Source: Penicillium oxalicum (lineage: Eukaryota; Ascomycota; Eurotiomycetes; Eurotiales; Aspergillaceae). From it: a stretch of 64,000 nucleotides of DNA. Both the position numbers and the translations under genes were made by a program. Below, piece by piece: positions 48,834-61,921 of this stretch (positions are counted from its first letter, which is position 1; the number at the start of each line of letters is the position of its first letter). The stretch spans positions 5,806,234-5,870,233 of the forward strand of contig NC_064650.1 of assembly GCF_001723175.1 (NCBI RefSeq), in the 5' to 3' direction. Under the pieces are notes generated by a model. That model was not told the origin of the DNA. It made no database searches and worked only from the letters and a program-made list of their open reading frames with translations.

Positions 48834-50823
48834 TAACTTCGGTGCTGTAAGTGCGGGGAAGAGTTGCTGGATAATAAGCAAGTTCCCCGGAAGATATGCA
48901 ATGGCGGTGCTGCGAGAGCCATACCATGTAACACCGGTTCATTTGCTCTGTGGGTGAGTCACGAGATGATACTTTTGTACACGATGGGAGAATGAAACGA
49001 GCGAGCCTAAATCCAGCCGCAATCCACTTCAGCTTTGGATTTCGGTCCCTTTGATGACCCTGGAAGAAGTGGTGAGTCCAAGCCTCAGATCGATCGTCGG
49101 ACAGTTGGCCTGGGTTCGTTGGAAAGCTGCAACTCAAATTCTCGCCAAGAAAACATGGGTTCGGCTGATAGCGGTGATGTTTATCCATGAAAGTGCCTAT
49201 CCTCGGCCCTTAGGGCACTCGGTCCTGGTCCGAACTCTTCTGCCAGCGACATGGCTGCGAGAATCGCGGCGACGACAGTGTCCACTGTTTTTACCCCGGA
49301 TCCCGATGTCATAGTTTTCAAACTGAGGTTTTCTTGGTTCGAATCGACTGAACCCTGCTATCATTAGGCTGTGACCAGGATTTCCAGCATCTCGATTCTT
49401 TGGTGAAGAGCGACGAGGCCATGCCAAATAGGCTATGCGCCGGTCGCCAAGGGGAGAGGAGTGCAGCCAAACGTGTTTCTCAATTGCCGATGACATTAGC
49501 CTAAATGGCATTCCTCTCGTGTGATCCTCTCGACTTCGGTGATGGGCGCCAGCCACCGGAAAGGTTCTCGTCTTCCCAGAGAATGCTCGGGTCCAACAAG
49601 CCATCACATGTCGACCGGATCGTCCTGCTCCTGCTTGGCGAGTTTCATGGCATTCGGATTTTTCAGGTATCGCTTAGCGAAGTTGCGAAGATACCGTTGA
49701 ACTTGCCGAGTCTGGGGTCTTGGAAGCGGGACAGCTGTGGCCGCACCCAACGTCCCACCAGATTCCGACGCACAAGATGCCACCCCGGTCGCGCGTGAGG
49801 TGCATCCATGCCACCAGCGCCAGTTGACAGGCAATCGAGTCGCTATCGTGACACTGTTTTAGAAGTCATGACTCCCCCCCTCCCAGTAGAATTGGTATTG
49901 ATTCGAGTATTTTCAGGCTCCCCCTCCATTCCCTCTCCCTCTCTCTTTCTCTCTGTCTGGCCAACCCGGTTAAAGCAAGTCAAGGCTGGACAATACAGAG
50001 TTCAGGTCTGGGTTTGCTCTTCCAAGACTTGGCGGAGGGACATAAACCCGGTGGATCGATTTTTTGCACGTTGTGAGGGACCCTTTAGCCCAATTGGGGC
50101 CATCCATATTCTAGTTGCTGGTGCCATTGGGATTCGAAAAAAAGGACACAAATGCAGATTCCATGCACTTGGGACTCTCGTGGTCATGTGAGAGACCCCC
50201 CCCCAGTGGCTCGATCTTCTCTCTCTGGCAGTGGAGTCACAGACCTTCTCGCCCTTTCGAACTCGCCAACTCGACGCCGGTCGCCAGGTGGCTAGAAGCA
50301 CGGTCTTCGTGACTCGATTCGGCCAATCGTAAACCGTAAGAGGATAGTCTAATACAGTTTAGGTTTAATCGCCTCGTCCGGGGTCTCATCTCCACCTCCA
50401 CGATTGGACCCTCAAATGGTGGCGTCGCGACGGAACGCGCGCCTTTGCAGGGCACTCTATCCCTCTTTGAGCTTCTCTAGTCTCCTGCCTTTCCCCCGCA
50501 GGCGTGTAGGTGCTTTGTCTCCACTCCCTTCAAGTCCAATGATCCCCACGGGGTATACACATCGCGCCTTGCGAGCGCTGGCTGTCGACGAGTCATCGAC
50601 GCCACTCTCCGGTAAAATACAAAGACCGGGAACTGGTTGGCTTGGGTGAACAGCGACAAATCCAATCATTGCTCGTTGGCCGCGTGGGTTCTTCCACAAG
50701 TGCATGGCGGGAATATAGCCGGAAGCGCATCAAACGATGTCCATAGCCAAGAAGCCAGGTTCTGCATCTCTTAGATGACCACGGCCTTGACTGGGTGATA
50801 AAGACCTTGCCAGGCCCAGCCCT

Positions 50824-50830
50824 ATAAAAC
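50824..50830 (+). promoter_or_regulatory. TATA box of the sugar porter gene
   Basis: TATAAAA about 140 bp upstream of the porter ATG. Confidence 0.5.
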
Positions 50831-50969
50831 CTGGAGAATCAAACCCCAGGGATCTTCATCACCGAGTCTTCAGCCTCACACGCACACTCTCCCGGGGCTT
50901 TGTCCATCCTCTTCTCTTTCTTGATCCAGTCCCCCGATCCAGGCCGGTTTTACCTCAAACGTCGCAATC

Positions 50970-52725
50970 ATGGGGTTGCGATTCAGGCCACCCAAGCAGA
51001 CCCAACAGGTCATGCCCGTCAAGCCGACCAAGGGCCACTTCCTCTTTGCGCACCAGGAATTCCAGCGAGTGCCGTGGTGGAAGAGAAAGAACATGCGCAC
51101 CTTGTACATTTACATCATTATCCTCATCATGACCAACACGGCCAACGGGTTCGACGGCTCCATGATGAACGGTCTGCAGACGCTCTCCTACTGGCAAGAG
51201 TACTTCAACTATCCCACAGGGCCCCTTCTGGGTCTCTTCAACGCGTCCATGAGTTTGGGCTCTCTGATCGGTCTCTTCGTGGTGCCGTATCTGATCGATG
51301 CCTACGGCCGTCGGCTGGGATGTTTCGTCGGCTGCTTGATTATGCTTCTTGCGGTGGGCCTCCAGACGGGAGCCACCGGCTTTGGCATGTTTGTTGCAGC
51401 CCGTCTGTTGATCGGATTCGGAGACTGTCTTGTGCTCGGCAGTGCTCCGCTGCTGATCGCGGAGATTGCGCACCCCCAAGATCGTGCGACTCTGGTGACG
51501 CTGAGTGGTGCCTCGTACCACTCGGGTGCTTTCATTGCCAGTTGGGTGACTCTGGGGACACTGAAGATCCAGGTAGGTTTCCCTCACGGAGTGATCCGAT
51601 TCTGTTGCTGCACTAACACATTCTCTCTTCCTTCCGCCAGAGCGACTGGTCCTGGCGCCTCCCCAGTCTCTTGCAGGCTATTTGTACCATTGTGATTGTG
51701 TGCGGTATCTGGATCATGCCCGAGAGTCCCCGTTGGCTCATGAGCAAGGGAAGACACGAGGACGCCATGCGGGTGCTGGTCAAGTACCACGGCGAGGGTG
51801 ACGAGGACGATGAGTTTGTGCATCTCGAGTTTGCGGAGATCAAGGCAGCCATCGACCTGGACAAAGAGATTGACCAGACCCGCTGGGTGGACTTCCTGAA
51901 GACCAAGGGCAACCGCAAGCGTATTGGGTTGATCACTGCACTGGGTCTGTTCAGTCAGTGGAGTGGAAACGGTTTGATCTCCTACTATCTCAAGCAAGTC
52001 ATGGACAGCGTCGGTATCACCAAGGCGTCTACTCAACTCGGAATCAACGCGGGTATCAAGACGGAGGCTCTTGTAACCAACTTCACCCTCGCTTTCTTCG
52101 TCGACAGACTTGGTCGTCGTCCGGTCTACCTGGTCTCCACCATCGGCACATTCTTGGTATTCAACGCATGGACCATTGTGTCGGCTCGGTATGCCATTGC
52201 GCCCAACCAAGCTTTGGGATACATCTTTGTCGTCTTCACCGTTCTGTACGGAGTATTCTATGACATCAAGTGAGTGTTTCCCATCACACAACGGGATCTT
52301 TTCTTGCCCGGAACCTCATCTGGTCCATTGGACTGTGAATCTTGACTAATCTCATACTCGCCAGATCGGGTCTAATGGCCACTTACACCACGGAGATTCT
52401 CCCCTACGGTCTTCGTGCCAAGGGCTTTACGTGGCTGAACTTTTGTGTCACCGCGGCCCTGTTCTTCAATCAGTACATCAACGCTATTGCGCTGGAGGCC
52501 ATTCACTGGAAGTACTACATTTGCTACTGCATCTTCCTCGGCATGGAGTGCTTCGTCATCTACACCTTCTTGATTGAAACACGCTACACTCCCATGGAGG
52601 AAATTGCCAAGTACTTCGACGGTGATTCCGCAGTGGATGTGGGTGAGATTGCCGTGGCGGATATGAAGGAGCAGGCACGAGAGGCCCACGACAAACCCTC
52701 GGTTGTTGAGGTCGAAGTCAAATGA
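50970..52725 (+). CDS. MFS sugar porter, lactose-permease-like
   Basis: A 530-aa proton-coupled sugar importer with twelve predicted spans. Three exons (50970-51572, 51641-52269, 52365-52725) keep phase. Sugar-porter signatures are seen: NGFDGSMMNGLQTL in helix 1, VPYLIDAYGRRLG (motif A), the central loop IMPESPRWLMSKGR, the helix 7 block QWSGNGLISYYL (QQxxGxNxxxYY type), FFVDRLGRRPVYL, and the helix 10-11 EILPYGLRAKGFTW. The C-terminal ETRYTPMEEIAKYFDGD is the family end signature. Relatives include fungal lactose permeases and cellodextrin or pentose-oligomer carriers. The neighbours (GH3, GH43) suggest xylose, arabinose or short oligosaccharides as cargo. The exact sugar is inference. Confidence 0.93.
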
Positions 52726-53289
52726 TGACGCCGTGATGACTCGTGATGATGTCCCCATATCAATACGGTCTTGGTTCAATATGATTTAATACGGAGTAGG
52801 CACCCACTCCCCGATGACCGCATTTCAAATCCAGTTCAGCCCTTGTATGGCTTGCAAATGCAATATTTTTTCCATTGCACCCATAGCCCTGCCATCTCGT
52901 AAAACCGCCCGCATCGAGGGTCTGACAACGTTGAAGAACGTCTTACCCGGTAGGCCAAAGTCACAAGCCTCACCTAAATACCTTCTCCTATCGAGTTCCA
53001 GAGCGCACAGCGTACTTGAAGTTCTTTTCCCGGCAGAGGTGCTTATTGGCGGTAGGGTGCATTTCTTGAGCTACCCCCGCCAAGATTGAAGATTTGGTGA
53101 TTGACTTCCAGTTTGCATATGCTCTTGGCCTGCTCAACGTACTAGATCCAATTTCTATTTGATCGCACGAGGTTTTTGCACAAGTGTCAACTCCGCAGTG
53201 TCGTCTCCCTACATTTACCACGACCTTCTCAAACCGATATATGTGGAGCGTTTTGTGAAGATGATCATCTTCCAGTCTGATGACGGACC
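52726..53289. other. convergent 3' region between porter and esterase genes
   Basis: No coding signal was seen; short frames only. Confidence 0.55.
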
Positions 53290-54779
53290 TCAGTAGTCTC
53301 GGAATTTTGAAAAGAGATCCAATGGGAAAGCATCCGCGAGAGCCTGGAAAGCCCGAGTGTTGGGATGTAGCCGGTCGCCCGAGTCAAACTGCGGGCTCAA
53401 AATCTCGGCGTGGTCGCGATCCCGAAGAACCTCGTCAAAATCAATCACCGCGTCAAAGACACCGCTGGTGCGTATCCAGTCGTTCAGTTGACGTCTCGTT
53501 TGATCCCGAGTTGGATCCGAATACCCAGAAAGTCCCTCGGCTTCCGCATCGAGCTCTGCGTCCACCTCCCTTCTTCCGAATGGAGTGATGGTCGCAGCAA
53601 AGACGGGGATCCCTCGCGCATGTACTCTCGTCGCAATTTGACGGTACCCCGCGATAATTCGTTTCAACGCAGCCGCCTGGGAAGTTTCGTTGGGGTCTGC
53701 GGTGCCAATGTCGTTTACGCCCTCGAAGATGAGCACGTATCTGAGGCCTGACAGACAGAGGATGTCGCGATCGAGACGACTCAACACGTTCGGGCCCAGC
53801 CCGTCTGCGAGTAATCGATTGCCTCCAGCCGCTTGGTTGATGACTGAGATGTTTGCTGCCGTAGAATCCAATTGAAAGCGCTCAAAGAGACGATCTGGCC
53901 ATCTGTAATGGATGAGAAAAAAAAACACTGTTACTCACAAATGCGCAGAGGGGGAGGAGACAAATACCGGTCATTTCCGTCAGTGGTACTGCACCTTCCA
54001 TCAGTGATGCTGTCACCGATGATCGCAAACGCGCATGCGGAACGAGGTGCCAGAACCTCAATCGCAGAGATAAAATACCTTTGTTGTCGATCGCGATTAG
54101 CGACAGATCTTTTGGAGACTGCCGAAACTCTTCAACATGGTATCTGTTTACTCGGTACTCACCAATGCTCCACCTCCTGCGCTGCAAGATTGGCCCACGT
54201 CGGGTCCGAGACATGGTTCCCTCGGCAGCAGAAAGAGGTCGTTCGACTCCCGGGATGAGAGGTCACTCCAGTTTGGCCATCTTGTCCCGACTTGAGGAAG
54301 AGGCTGATGCTGAGTATTGTGTTCCGCGGCACGGCCCTTCCAAAGTCGATGGGATCGGAAACAGCCTGCGCTCCGCCGGGGATGCTTGTCTCACGCAGAC
54401 CATCATCGAAGGTGATGTCTCTTAGGATGTTCGCGTCGATCTCCTTGCTACCCGGCGCATTCTCCCTGGCGGGTGCGATGGTCGCATGCTTGATTTCCAA
54501 GTCATCGAGGCCAAAAGCATTGGACAGTCTGAGGCGCAGGAATCGCTTGGTCCCCAACGTGAGCTTGACTGTCTGCCGGATGGTAGTGTTGGGGAAGGCC
54601 GTTGTACCCTCAATCTGTTATCAACAAGTTAGCAAAATTGCGATCTCCCTTTGGGAATTGGAAAGAATTCGCAGTTATGACCAAACGAGACTTACAAACG
54701 CTTTCGGAGGAAGATTGTCTGGCTCGGTGCGCATTGGCATCGCCGCCCAGGAATGCACCCAATGTTGATTGCGATCCAT
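53290..54779 (-). CDS. SGNH/GDSL-family esterase
   Basis: A 419-aa serine esterase with an N-terminal beta-sandwich followed by the SGNH fold. Four exons (54696-54779, 54163-54614, 53968-54078, 53290-53902) keep phase. Block I is AFAIIGDSITDG, with nucleophile Ser202. Block II has NQAAGGNRLL. Block III has EGVNDIG. Block V is DRLHPN, supplying Asp and His. The N-terminal region carries RLRLSNAFGLDDLEI and VTSHPGSRTTSF, typical of fungal GDSL-lipase-like hydrolases. The start MDRNQHWVHSWAAMP shows no signal peptide, so an intracellular role is likely. In this cluster it may remove acetyl or feruloyl groups from imported oligosaccharides; that is inference. No alternative family fits better. 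Confidence 0.9.
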
Positions 54780-56058
54780 TGTCACTTGTGGATGTGTTAC
54801 ATGCAGGTTGAACTCTATCTCAATCCGCCAGTAGGGGATTGAGGGACTATATGACAGGATCTTTGCCGGGAGGGGGGTCGGTATTGACGGTGATATTCAT
54901 CGTAGCGGATAAATTGGTAAGATCCACCGGGTAATTCCACCTCGTCCCTGAAGCCGAAGCCGCGGCCGGGAAAGGACAATGGGGGGGTCACCATTTGGGC
55001 TGCGACAAGTTCTGTATGAAGAATTTGAGCTTGTTTCACGACAGGAAACAAGATCAACTTAGGAGACGCAACTCATATCACTCAATCATCCCATAAAAGG
55101 CCGACAGATCAATGGAAGCGGTGCGCAAGTGCTACGAGCCAAAATGGCTGGTCGCTATCAGCTGAAACCTCCGCCGCTATGCTGACGGGGACGGATATGC
55201 TTGAGCTGCGCAAGATCAACAACATAGTCTCCTGGGTTCTCTGATTTCGCGCTGCTATTTTCTCACAGCGTGACACTGAATCAGTCACCGTGCCCAATGG
55301 TTTTCACCGGATCGAACCACTGTCACATCCCAAAATTCATGCAGTGCTAGTGGAAAGATCTGCATCCCACCGCGATCGTTGTATAGGCGCGCTTGGCTCA
55401 TTCTACAGGTGTTGGGACGGCCCTCAGGGCGTGCGTCAATGAGGGAAGCGGCCCTGCTCTGTTTCCCGCCACAGTCGACATGATTTCTTACGTGTCACGC
55501 ACATTTCCCGGTCTTCAGCAGCCCAAAAATGAACATTCCACGCGAATGTGGGTGGGTAGTCTAAACTTGTTAGTTATGTAGTGAGTCTACCAGATGTCGA
55601 TTGCCAACATTGTCACCGGCGCTCAAGTTGCTCGCCACTCTGCGGATATCTCGCTCGCAGGAGCGGCCTCAATGTTGCTTGCACAGGGCAGTCGGATCGC
55701 TTATATATTGAGGGCGCGTCTAGGGGCAACGGCAGAAGCCTTGCGTCGGTACGAGAAATTCGGCTGGCACCAAGCCGAGACGCCCTTTCCGAAACTGGAA
55801 GACTACGGTTTACTTGGAGAAGAGAGTCTCACAGCCATGATATGCGCACTCTTGACGATGCCAGGACCGTTGGCACGGATCTCAAATTCCTTGATCTTTT
55901 GAAAGCCAGACGTGTGCTGCAAGGTCAATTCAATACGGCAACTGAGAAATGACACTGTATTCAGAGTCCAAGGTGCTAGTCAGAGGAACACCTTGATGAA
56001 GACTGTGTGACGGTCAGCGACACTGCGGTTCAGCTACGGCCGCCACCAGAATGAACCC
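54780..56058. other. 1.3-kb region between esterase and aldo-keto reductase genes
   Basis: A plus-strand frame at 55594-55902 has some protein-like character (LRRYEKFGWHQAETPF) but no recognisable family or complete gene. It may be a relic. Otherwise empty. Confidence 0.4.
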
Positions 56059-57000
56059 CTAATTGTCCACAGCCTGGACAATGGCACCAGCCGGGCCCTG
56101 ATCAAGAGCATCCAGAGCAGACATATCCTCCTCGTCTAACGTAAAATCAAAGACCTTGGCATTGGCAATGATCCGTTCTGGAGTGTCACTCTTGGGGAGC
56201 GGCACCCACCCTTTCTGCAGACTGTACCGGATCAGTACCTGATTGACGGAAACAGAGTGCTTCTGAGCGACTTGAACCAGAGTCGGGTCTTCAGCCTTCA
56301 TGTTGCGCACGAGGGGGCAGTATGCCTCGACGATCACCCCGTGGTGGTGGCACCAGTCCACAATCTCCCGTTGTTGCAGCCAAGGATGAAGCTATCATTA
56401 GCGAACATTTTTAATGCGTTAGCTGTGCATCAAGAAGAAGGGAAATACACCGTACTGCCCCATAGCTTTCAGGATCTGCGGAAACCATACCTCAATCTGA
56501 TTCACATGTGGTGGCCACACGGTAGCATATTCTTTTAGCTCCTCGATGTGCTTGATGCCGAAATTGCTCACACCAATGCTTTTCGTCTTTCCCAACTCCT
56601 GCAGCTTCTCGAGAGCCTGCCACATAATTTTTCTTTTTTCGGCACCGGCATTGGGGCTGTGGATCAGAAAAAGATCCACGTAGCCACTGGCTGGATCCAA
56701 TTTTGACACGCTGTCGATGCATTTCTCAAGCGTCTTCTCGACAGAGTCTTCGGCCACCAGCACTTTGGTCGTCAGGAAAATTTCCTCTCGAGGAAGGCCT
56801 GACTGCCGGACTGCTTGACCAACTTGCACCTCATTACCATAGTACTGTGCAGTGTCAAGATGACGATACCCGCTTTGAAGGGCTGTCAGACAAGATTTGG
56901 TGCAGACTGATTCGGGAGACTGGTAGACCCCGAAACCAAGTTGCGGGATTGGGATCGAGTTGGCCATTTCCAGCGTGTGCTGGATGTTTTGCGGCGACAT
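56059..57000 (-). CDS. aldo-keto reductase
   Basis: A 280-aa NADPH-dependent reductase of aldehydes and sugars with a TIM-barrel fold. Two exons, 56491-57000 and 56059-56391, join in phase as VNQIE/LHPWLQQREIVDWC, the exact family sequence at that point. The catalytic tetrad is complete: Asp49 and Tyr54 (HLDTAQYYGNE), Lys79 (FLTTKV) and His114 (LFLIHSPN). The cofactor end shows LPKSDTPERIIANAKVF. The short length and the lack of the aldose-reductase C-terminal loop favour a broad aldehyde/ketone reductase over a dedicated xylose reductase. An upstream in-frame ATG at 57045 was not used. It diverges from the adenylate-forming reductase across 499 bp, which suggests they share regulation. Confidence 0.92.
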
Positions 57001-57499
57001 CACAGCGGCTACAGGTCGCAAGTGAGTGAACAGGCAGCTTTGCAAAAAATACCCCAGTCAGTGGGTGCCGAGGACGCTGTCTTGTCGATGACACAGGAAG
57101 GGAGACTGGCGGGGTTCCAAGTTGCCAGGAACGGAGGAACCACGCAAACTTAATCTCCATAAATACTCAATCGATCGGAGGAGGTGGACCCCGCTCCATC
57201 ACGCTCAGGCGCTTCAACACGCTCATGGCCCAATAATCACAGCAGTCGCGCCCTCCGTCACTGCGCGACAAACCGGTTTGACATGCATCACAAAGATGTG
57301 CTGCGGCGGGGAACAGAGTGCCCCGACTCGGGCGGATCGAGGGGAAGATGATCAAGCCAAGACATCAGCCGAGTATCTTTCGAAGACTCCTGTTGCTAGT
57401 CTTGGATCCTCGGGGTGAAATTGTTTCCAGGCTACTTTGTTGCAAGAAACTTCAAAGGCTTCTCGCAGGAGAGATCGTGCATCTGTTTTCATCTTCGCT
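57001..57499. promoter_or_regulatory. bidirectional promoter between AKR and adenylate-forming reductase
   Basis: A 499-bp gap between head-to-head genes, with no coding sequence. Such a short shared promoter is common for co-regulated pairs in fungal secondary-metabolite loci. I saw no named binding site with confidence. Confidence 0.45.
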
Positions 57500-60400
57500 A
57501 TGAAGTCGGCCGAGCCAAACTATTTCACGTGCACTCTCGGAGAAGCCGTGCGGGGTCACTCCCTTCCCTCTTCTGACGCAACTTCCTTCGTGTCCATCAT
57601 CGACGTGGTTGATCGGCAAGCCGAGCGGATACCAGATCTGCCTGCCATCAACTTTGCTCAACTGGAAGAAGTCAGATGTACTTCATGTACGTTGAATCTC
57701 GTGTGGTGATAAGGATGAGCAATCATCAACCAATTCCACAGCTACCCCCAACGGGAGCTTCCGCAAAGGCTGACTTGCCGAGCCAGCTGCTGTAGCATCG
57801 GCATATCTAAAGCAGCTCTCATCTGACGGTGTCACTTTCAAAGAGCTGCGATATCGATCGATCGCAGCGGCAAATACTCTTCGTGAGTCCCTTGAGGGCC
57901 GAGACAGTGAATCGACAGTTGGACTACTATGTGGTAGTAGTCTTCACTTTGTATGGACATGGCTGGGGTTGATGCGCCTGGCGCGCCCTGTCATTCTTCT
58001 TGCGTGAGTCAAAACTACAGCCAACGACTTGAGGAACACCAAGCCTTCTGGTGACGTGCTACGTGATCTGACCACAAGAGTAGGCCGCAGCTGGATCCAC
58101 GAGCAATCGAACATCTGTGCAAAAAACTCGAGGCGGACGTTGTCCTTTACGACGACCACCATGCGTCAACCGCTGCCAAAGTGGGTGACGGAATTAAGGT
58201 TGTACGCATTCCCAGTTATCCCTCAGAATCTAATGGCGATGATTCGGGCGTGAGCGAGACTCCCAGTATGACTGCATCCATCTCGGAAGGTGATAAGCTT
58301 GCCGAGCCAGCATTCTATTTCCATACATCGGGGACTTCGACAGGTCTACCGTCGCCGATACCACAAAGCCATGCGATAGTCGCAGCCCTGCCCTGCTTTG
58401 AAAGCAAAAATCAGACGGCCACATTTTCCACAACCCCCCTCTACCATGGTGGCCTGGCCGATTGCCTTCGCGCATGGACGAGCGGCGCGATGATGTGGTG
58501 TTTCCCTGAAGGTCAATTCCCCTTGACTGCTCGGAACGTTGTGCGAGCAGTGGAGTTTGCCCGCACAGCAAATCTTGCTCCTGTCAACTTTTTCTCGTCA
58601 GTCCCATACGTACTGCAAATGCTGATTGAGGACGCGGATGGTCTGCCAATGCTTAGTTCCATGGATTTGGTCGGCGTCGGGGGAGCAGCCATGCCTGTGG
58701 CTGTCGGGAACCAACTGGTACAATCTGGTGTTAACTTGCTTTCTCGATTCGGCAGTGCCGAGTGTGGCTTCTTGCTTTCCTCGCATCGAGAATACAGCTC
58801 TGACAAAGAGTGGGAATATCTCCGCGTTCAAGTAGCTCCCGAGTTTCTTCGCTTTGAACCCAGAGACGGTGGACTTTCTGAGCTTGTTGTCCAGCCATCA
58901 TGGCCGTTCAGAAGCAAGACAAATCGCGAGGACGGCTCATATGTCACGTCTGACCTTTTCGAACCACATCCCAATCGCGAAAATCTATGGCGCTACCATA
59001 GCCGAGCGGACTCGCAGATCACCTTGGCTAACGGGAAAAAGTTCGACCCTTCCCCTCTCGAGCAAGGCCTCCAAGCATCGACACCGCTGCTACGAGATGC
59101 ATATGTCTTTGGCACTGGTAAGCCCTGTGCTGGAGTGCTTCTCTTCCCTGACTCGGATGCGCCATCGGGAGAAGTCATAGCCGCCGTGAAGCAAGCTTTA
59201 TCTCACTTCAATCCTCGGAGCTCTCCTCATGCGCGCATCGAAGAATCGATGTTGATAATTGTTCCATCTTCCACGAGAGAAAGAGCGCTTCCCAAAAGCA
59301 GCAAAGGCTCTATTATGCGGCACCAGGCGGATGCTATGTATGCAAGCCTCATCGAAGCAGCTTATACCGTATCACCGGCTTCAAATAACACAGAGCCAGT
59401 TCGTCTCCAAATTGACGAATTGAAGTCTACGATACTGGATTCCATTCAAAGAGTGCTCCATCGTTCCGTTGATCCCGATCGCGATCTGTATCAGCAGGGC
59501 GTGGATTCGATCGCTTGCATTCAAATTCGAAAGTCTATAGAGACGAAGCGGTTAGTGCCTTCAGATTACAGAATACCCCTCAATATCGTTTACGATCAAG
59601 GGACGGTCAAGGATCTAGCCTCCCATATTCATGACGTGTGGGAGCCTTCGGAACGAGAAACCCCAAGGGAAGACAGCCAGCTCGCATGCATGGAATCGTT
59701 GGTGAAGAAATACAGGATGCAATCAGCGAGCACGGCGCAGACGAAGATTCACTCTGGGTCGAGCGCGATCGTTCTTACGGGCGCAACTGGCTTTCTCGGG
59801 TCCTACATCCTGGGCCTGCTTCGCCAACGGCCGATTGCCACCAGGATATATTGCCTCGTCAGAGCTCAAACCCACGATGAAGCTACGAAAAGGGTATGTC
59901 AATCGCAGACGGACCGTGGCTTTCCTTCGCTACCATCAGAAGGCGAAAAAAGGGGCCAGGATCCCCTAATTGTCTGCTTGCCTTTTGAGGCTGGACCGCC
60001 TCACTTGAATTTGCACGACAACACCTGGCAGACAATTGTCCGAGAAGCAAAGTTGGTGATTCATGCAGCGTGGCCGGTCAATTTCAATCTACCACTATCC
60101 TCATACGTAAATCAATTTGCATGTCTCACGGAGCTACTTGCGCTGGCCGAGGAAGCCGAGGCGCACCTGATCTTTATCAGCTCCATGGCGGCTGCCATTG
60201 TTACTGACCAGCCTTCGATCCCGGAAAAAATCACGGACGATGCATCTAGTGCGGCCCCCTTGGGATATGCTCGATCCAAATGGGTTGCCGAGAAGATCTG
60301 TGCGGATTCCAATCTAACCTCGGCTCGTGGATCACGGGGTGGTCTCGCATCTGTCATTCGTATCGGCCAATTGTGTGGCGACAGTTCCACAGGCGCTTGG

Positions 60401-60979
60401 AACCGAAGTGAGGCGTATCCGCTGATGTTTTCTGCCGCAAATTCGATTGGCGCTCTGCCTGATTTACATGGCGAAGGCACTAACTGGCTTCCTGTCGATG
60501 TTGCTGCGCGATCAATCTTGGAGATCTCAATCCCTGGCTTCGCAGATCGATGCCGCGACTTACATGATCTGACGTGGGCTGGACCCAGTGCTGATAATTC
60601 GCGCTCGTCAACAACCCCTGTGTATCATGTTGCCAACCCCTTTGATTGCACTCCGTGGCGTCAAGTCGTCGATTGGATCTCTACAACGGTGTCTGCTATC
60701 GATCCGTCACGCCAGATGGAAGTTCTACCAGCAGTGGATTGGGTGGACCGAGTAGACCGCCAGCTAGCTGAAAATCACCCAGCGCGTGGCCTCGTGGGAT
60801 TTTGGAAACAGACTTTCAGCCAAAATGCCGAGCTTTCGTTAGGCCTGGGCAGGTCAGTGATTAAAAAGCCGGCTCAAATCGAGATTGATCGAGCCAGACA
60901 GTTGGCTGAAAGTATAGGTGCCGTGGCTCCCTTGGACCAACAGACTGTAGAACGGCTCTGGCTCTGGACCCAGATGTAA
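57500..60979 (+). CDS. NRPS-like adenylate-forming reductase (A-T-R)
   Basis: A 1099-aa single-module enzyme that activates a carboxylic acid with ATP, loads it on a phosphopantetheine arm and releases it by NADPH reduction as an aldehyde (sometimes an alcohol). Exons are 57500-57686, 57787-58003 and 58084-60979. The first donor could instead be 57677, which keeps the same phase. The adenylation domain (to about 520) shows FHTSGTSTGLP, RFGSAECG, YVTSDLFEPHP and LPKSSKGSIMR. The carrier domain has GVDSIACIQIR with the arm-bearing Ser610. The reductase domain has GATGFLG (701-707) for NADP and the catalytic pair Tyr863/Lys867 in PLGYARSKWVAEK. There is no condensation domain. The first A-domain core motif reads SGTSTG instead of the usual SGSTG. 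Lys2-type aminoadipate reductase is excluded by the shorter length and N-terminus. The substrate is unknown. Confidence 0.93.
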
Positions 60980-61921
60980 CCTCAGCGCCGCTCTGACTGA
61001 ATTATGTATGGAGCTTACATGCCTGCAACGAGCTGATGCGCAATAACTCAACCATGTAGCTCATAACAATGAATAGATTGAAGAAACAACAAATTCATTG
61101 CAAATAACGCTCGCTGTCTCTCAATGGGTGACGTGACTTTGTGAGATCAAAAAGTCTCCAATCGCAGTACGAAAAGATGGTTTCATAGCCAACCCAATAT
61201 GAAATATGGATTTGTCTGCAAAGCCACGTAGGGTCCCTCCGTGGGGCACCGAAATTTTTAACCCAGTTAGAAGGCGACGACTGCGGATGGAGCTTGAGGG
61301 CTGCGGGTACCTGGGGACTACGTTCGCGAGTGCCATTCATTTACTAGAAATTAGTTCAGGATATGACTTGTGTATCTTGTTCTCCGATTCCCGCTCAAAA
61401 TCCCCTCAAACTGTCTTGGGCTAAAGAAGTCCTTGCTCACACTACTAATGACTTACACGAAGAGTTTGTGTACGACATGTATTAATTATCTGAGCCGAGA
61501 CCAAGGTCGAAAACCTATAAATGGAAACAAGACAACGTTTCGTACTTGAGCCAGTTGCTAATAAACTATATATAAAGTTGACCAACTTTTTCTGGTTTCA
61601 AATTACATCAAATAAAACGTTCATGTTTGATCGAAGAAAGAGACATGTCGAAACTTACACCCTGATCCCGAAGTCATGGGCGCCCCGCAGGTGGCATGCC
61701 AATCCTTTCACGAAAAGCCGTGCTACGTGCGCCTAGTATATTCGTGAAAAGCAAATCTCCTTGGCCGTCATCAATATGTCCTCTTGTTGGATACGCAATT
61801 ACTTTATGTAAGAAATATTATTTTGAAGGCCAGGAACAAGAGAGGCATTATTCTCTCTATAGCTTAGCACTCCCACTGCTCCAGACATAGAGGCAAAACC
61901 TGGTGTTATAGCACGTGCCCG
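60980..61921. other. subtelomeric region downstream of the A-T-R gene
   Basis: Short frames only, becoming AT-rich to the right. No gene was recognised. Confidence 0.5.

Noticed and set aside
49330..49350. GGTTCGAATC, similar to a tRNA B box.
   Set aside because: No A box or cloverleaf pairing at the right distance on either strand.
49604..49834. Minus-strand 76-codon frame ending in a basic then acidic tail.
   Set aside because: Short, with no homologous motif, and it lies in a promoter region.
55594..55902. Plus-strand 102-codon frame, possibly a relic gene.
   Set aside because: Some protein-like sequence, but no family, no signal peptide and no neighbouring exon that extends it.
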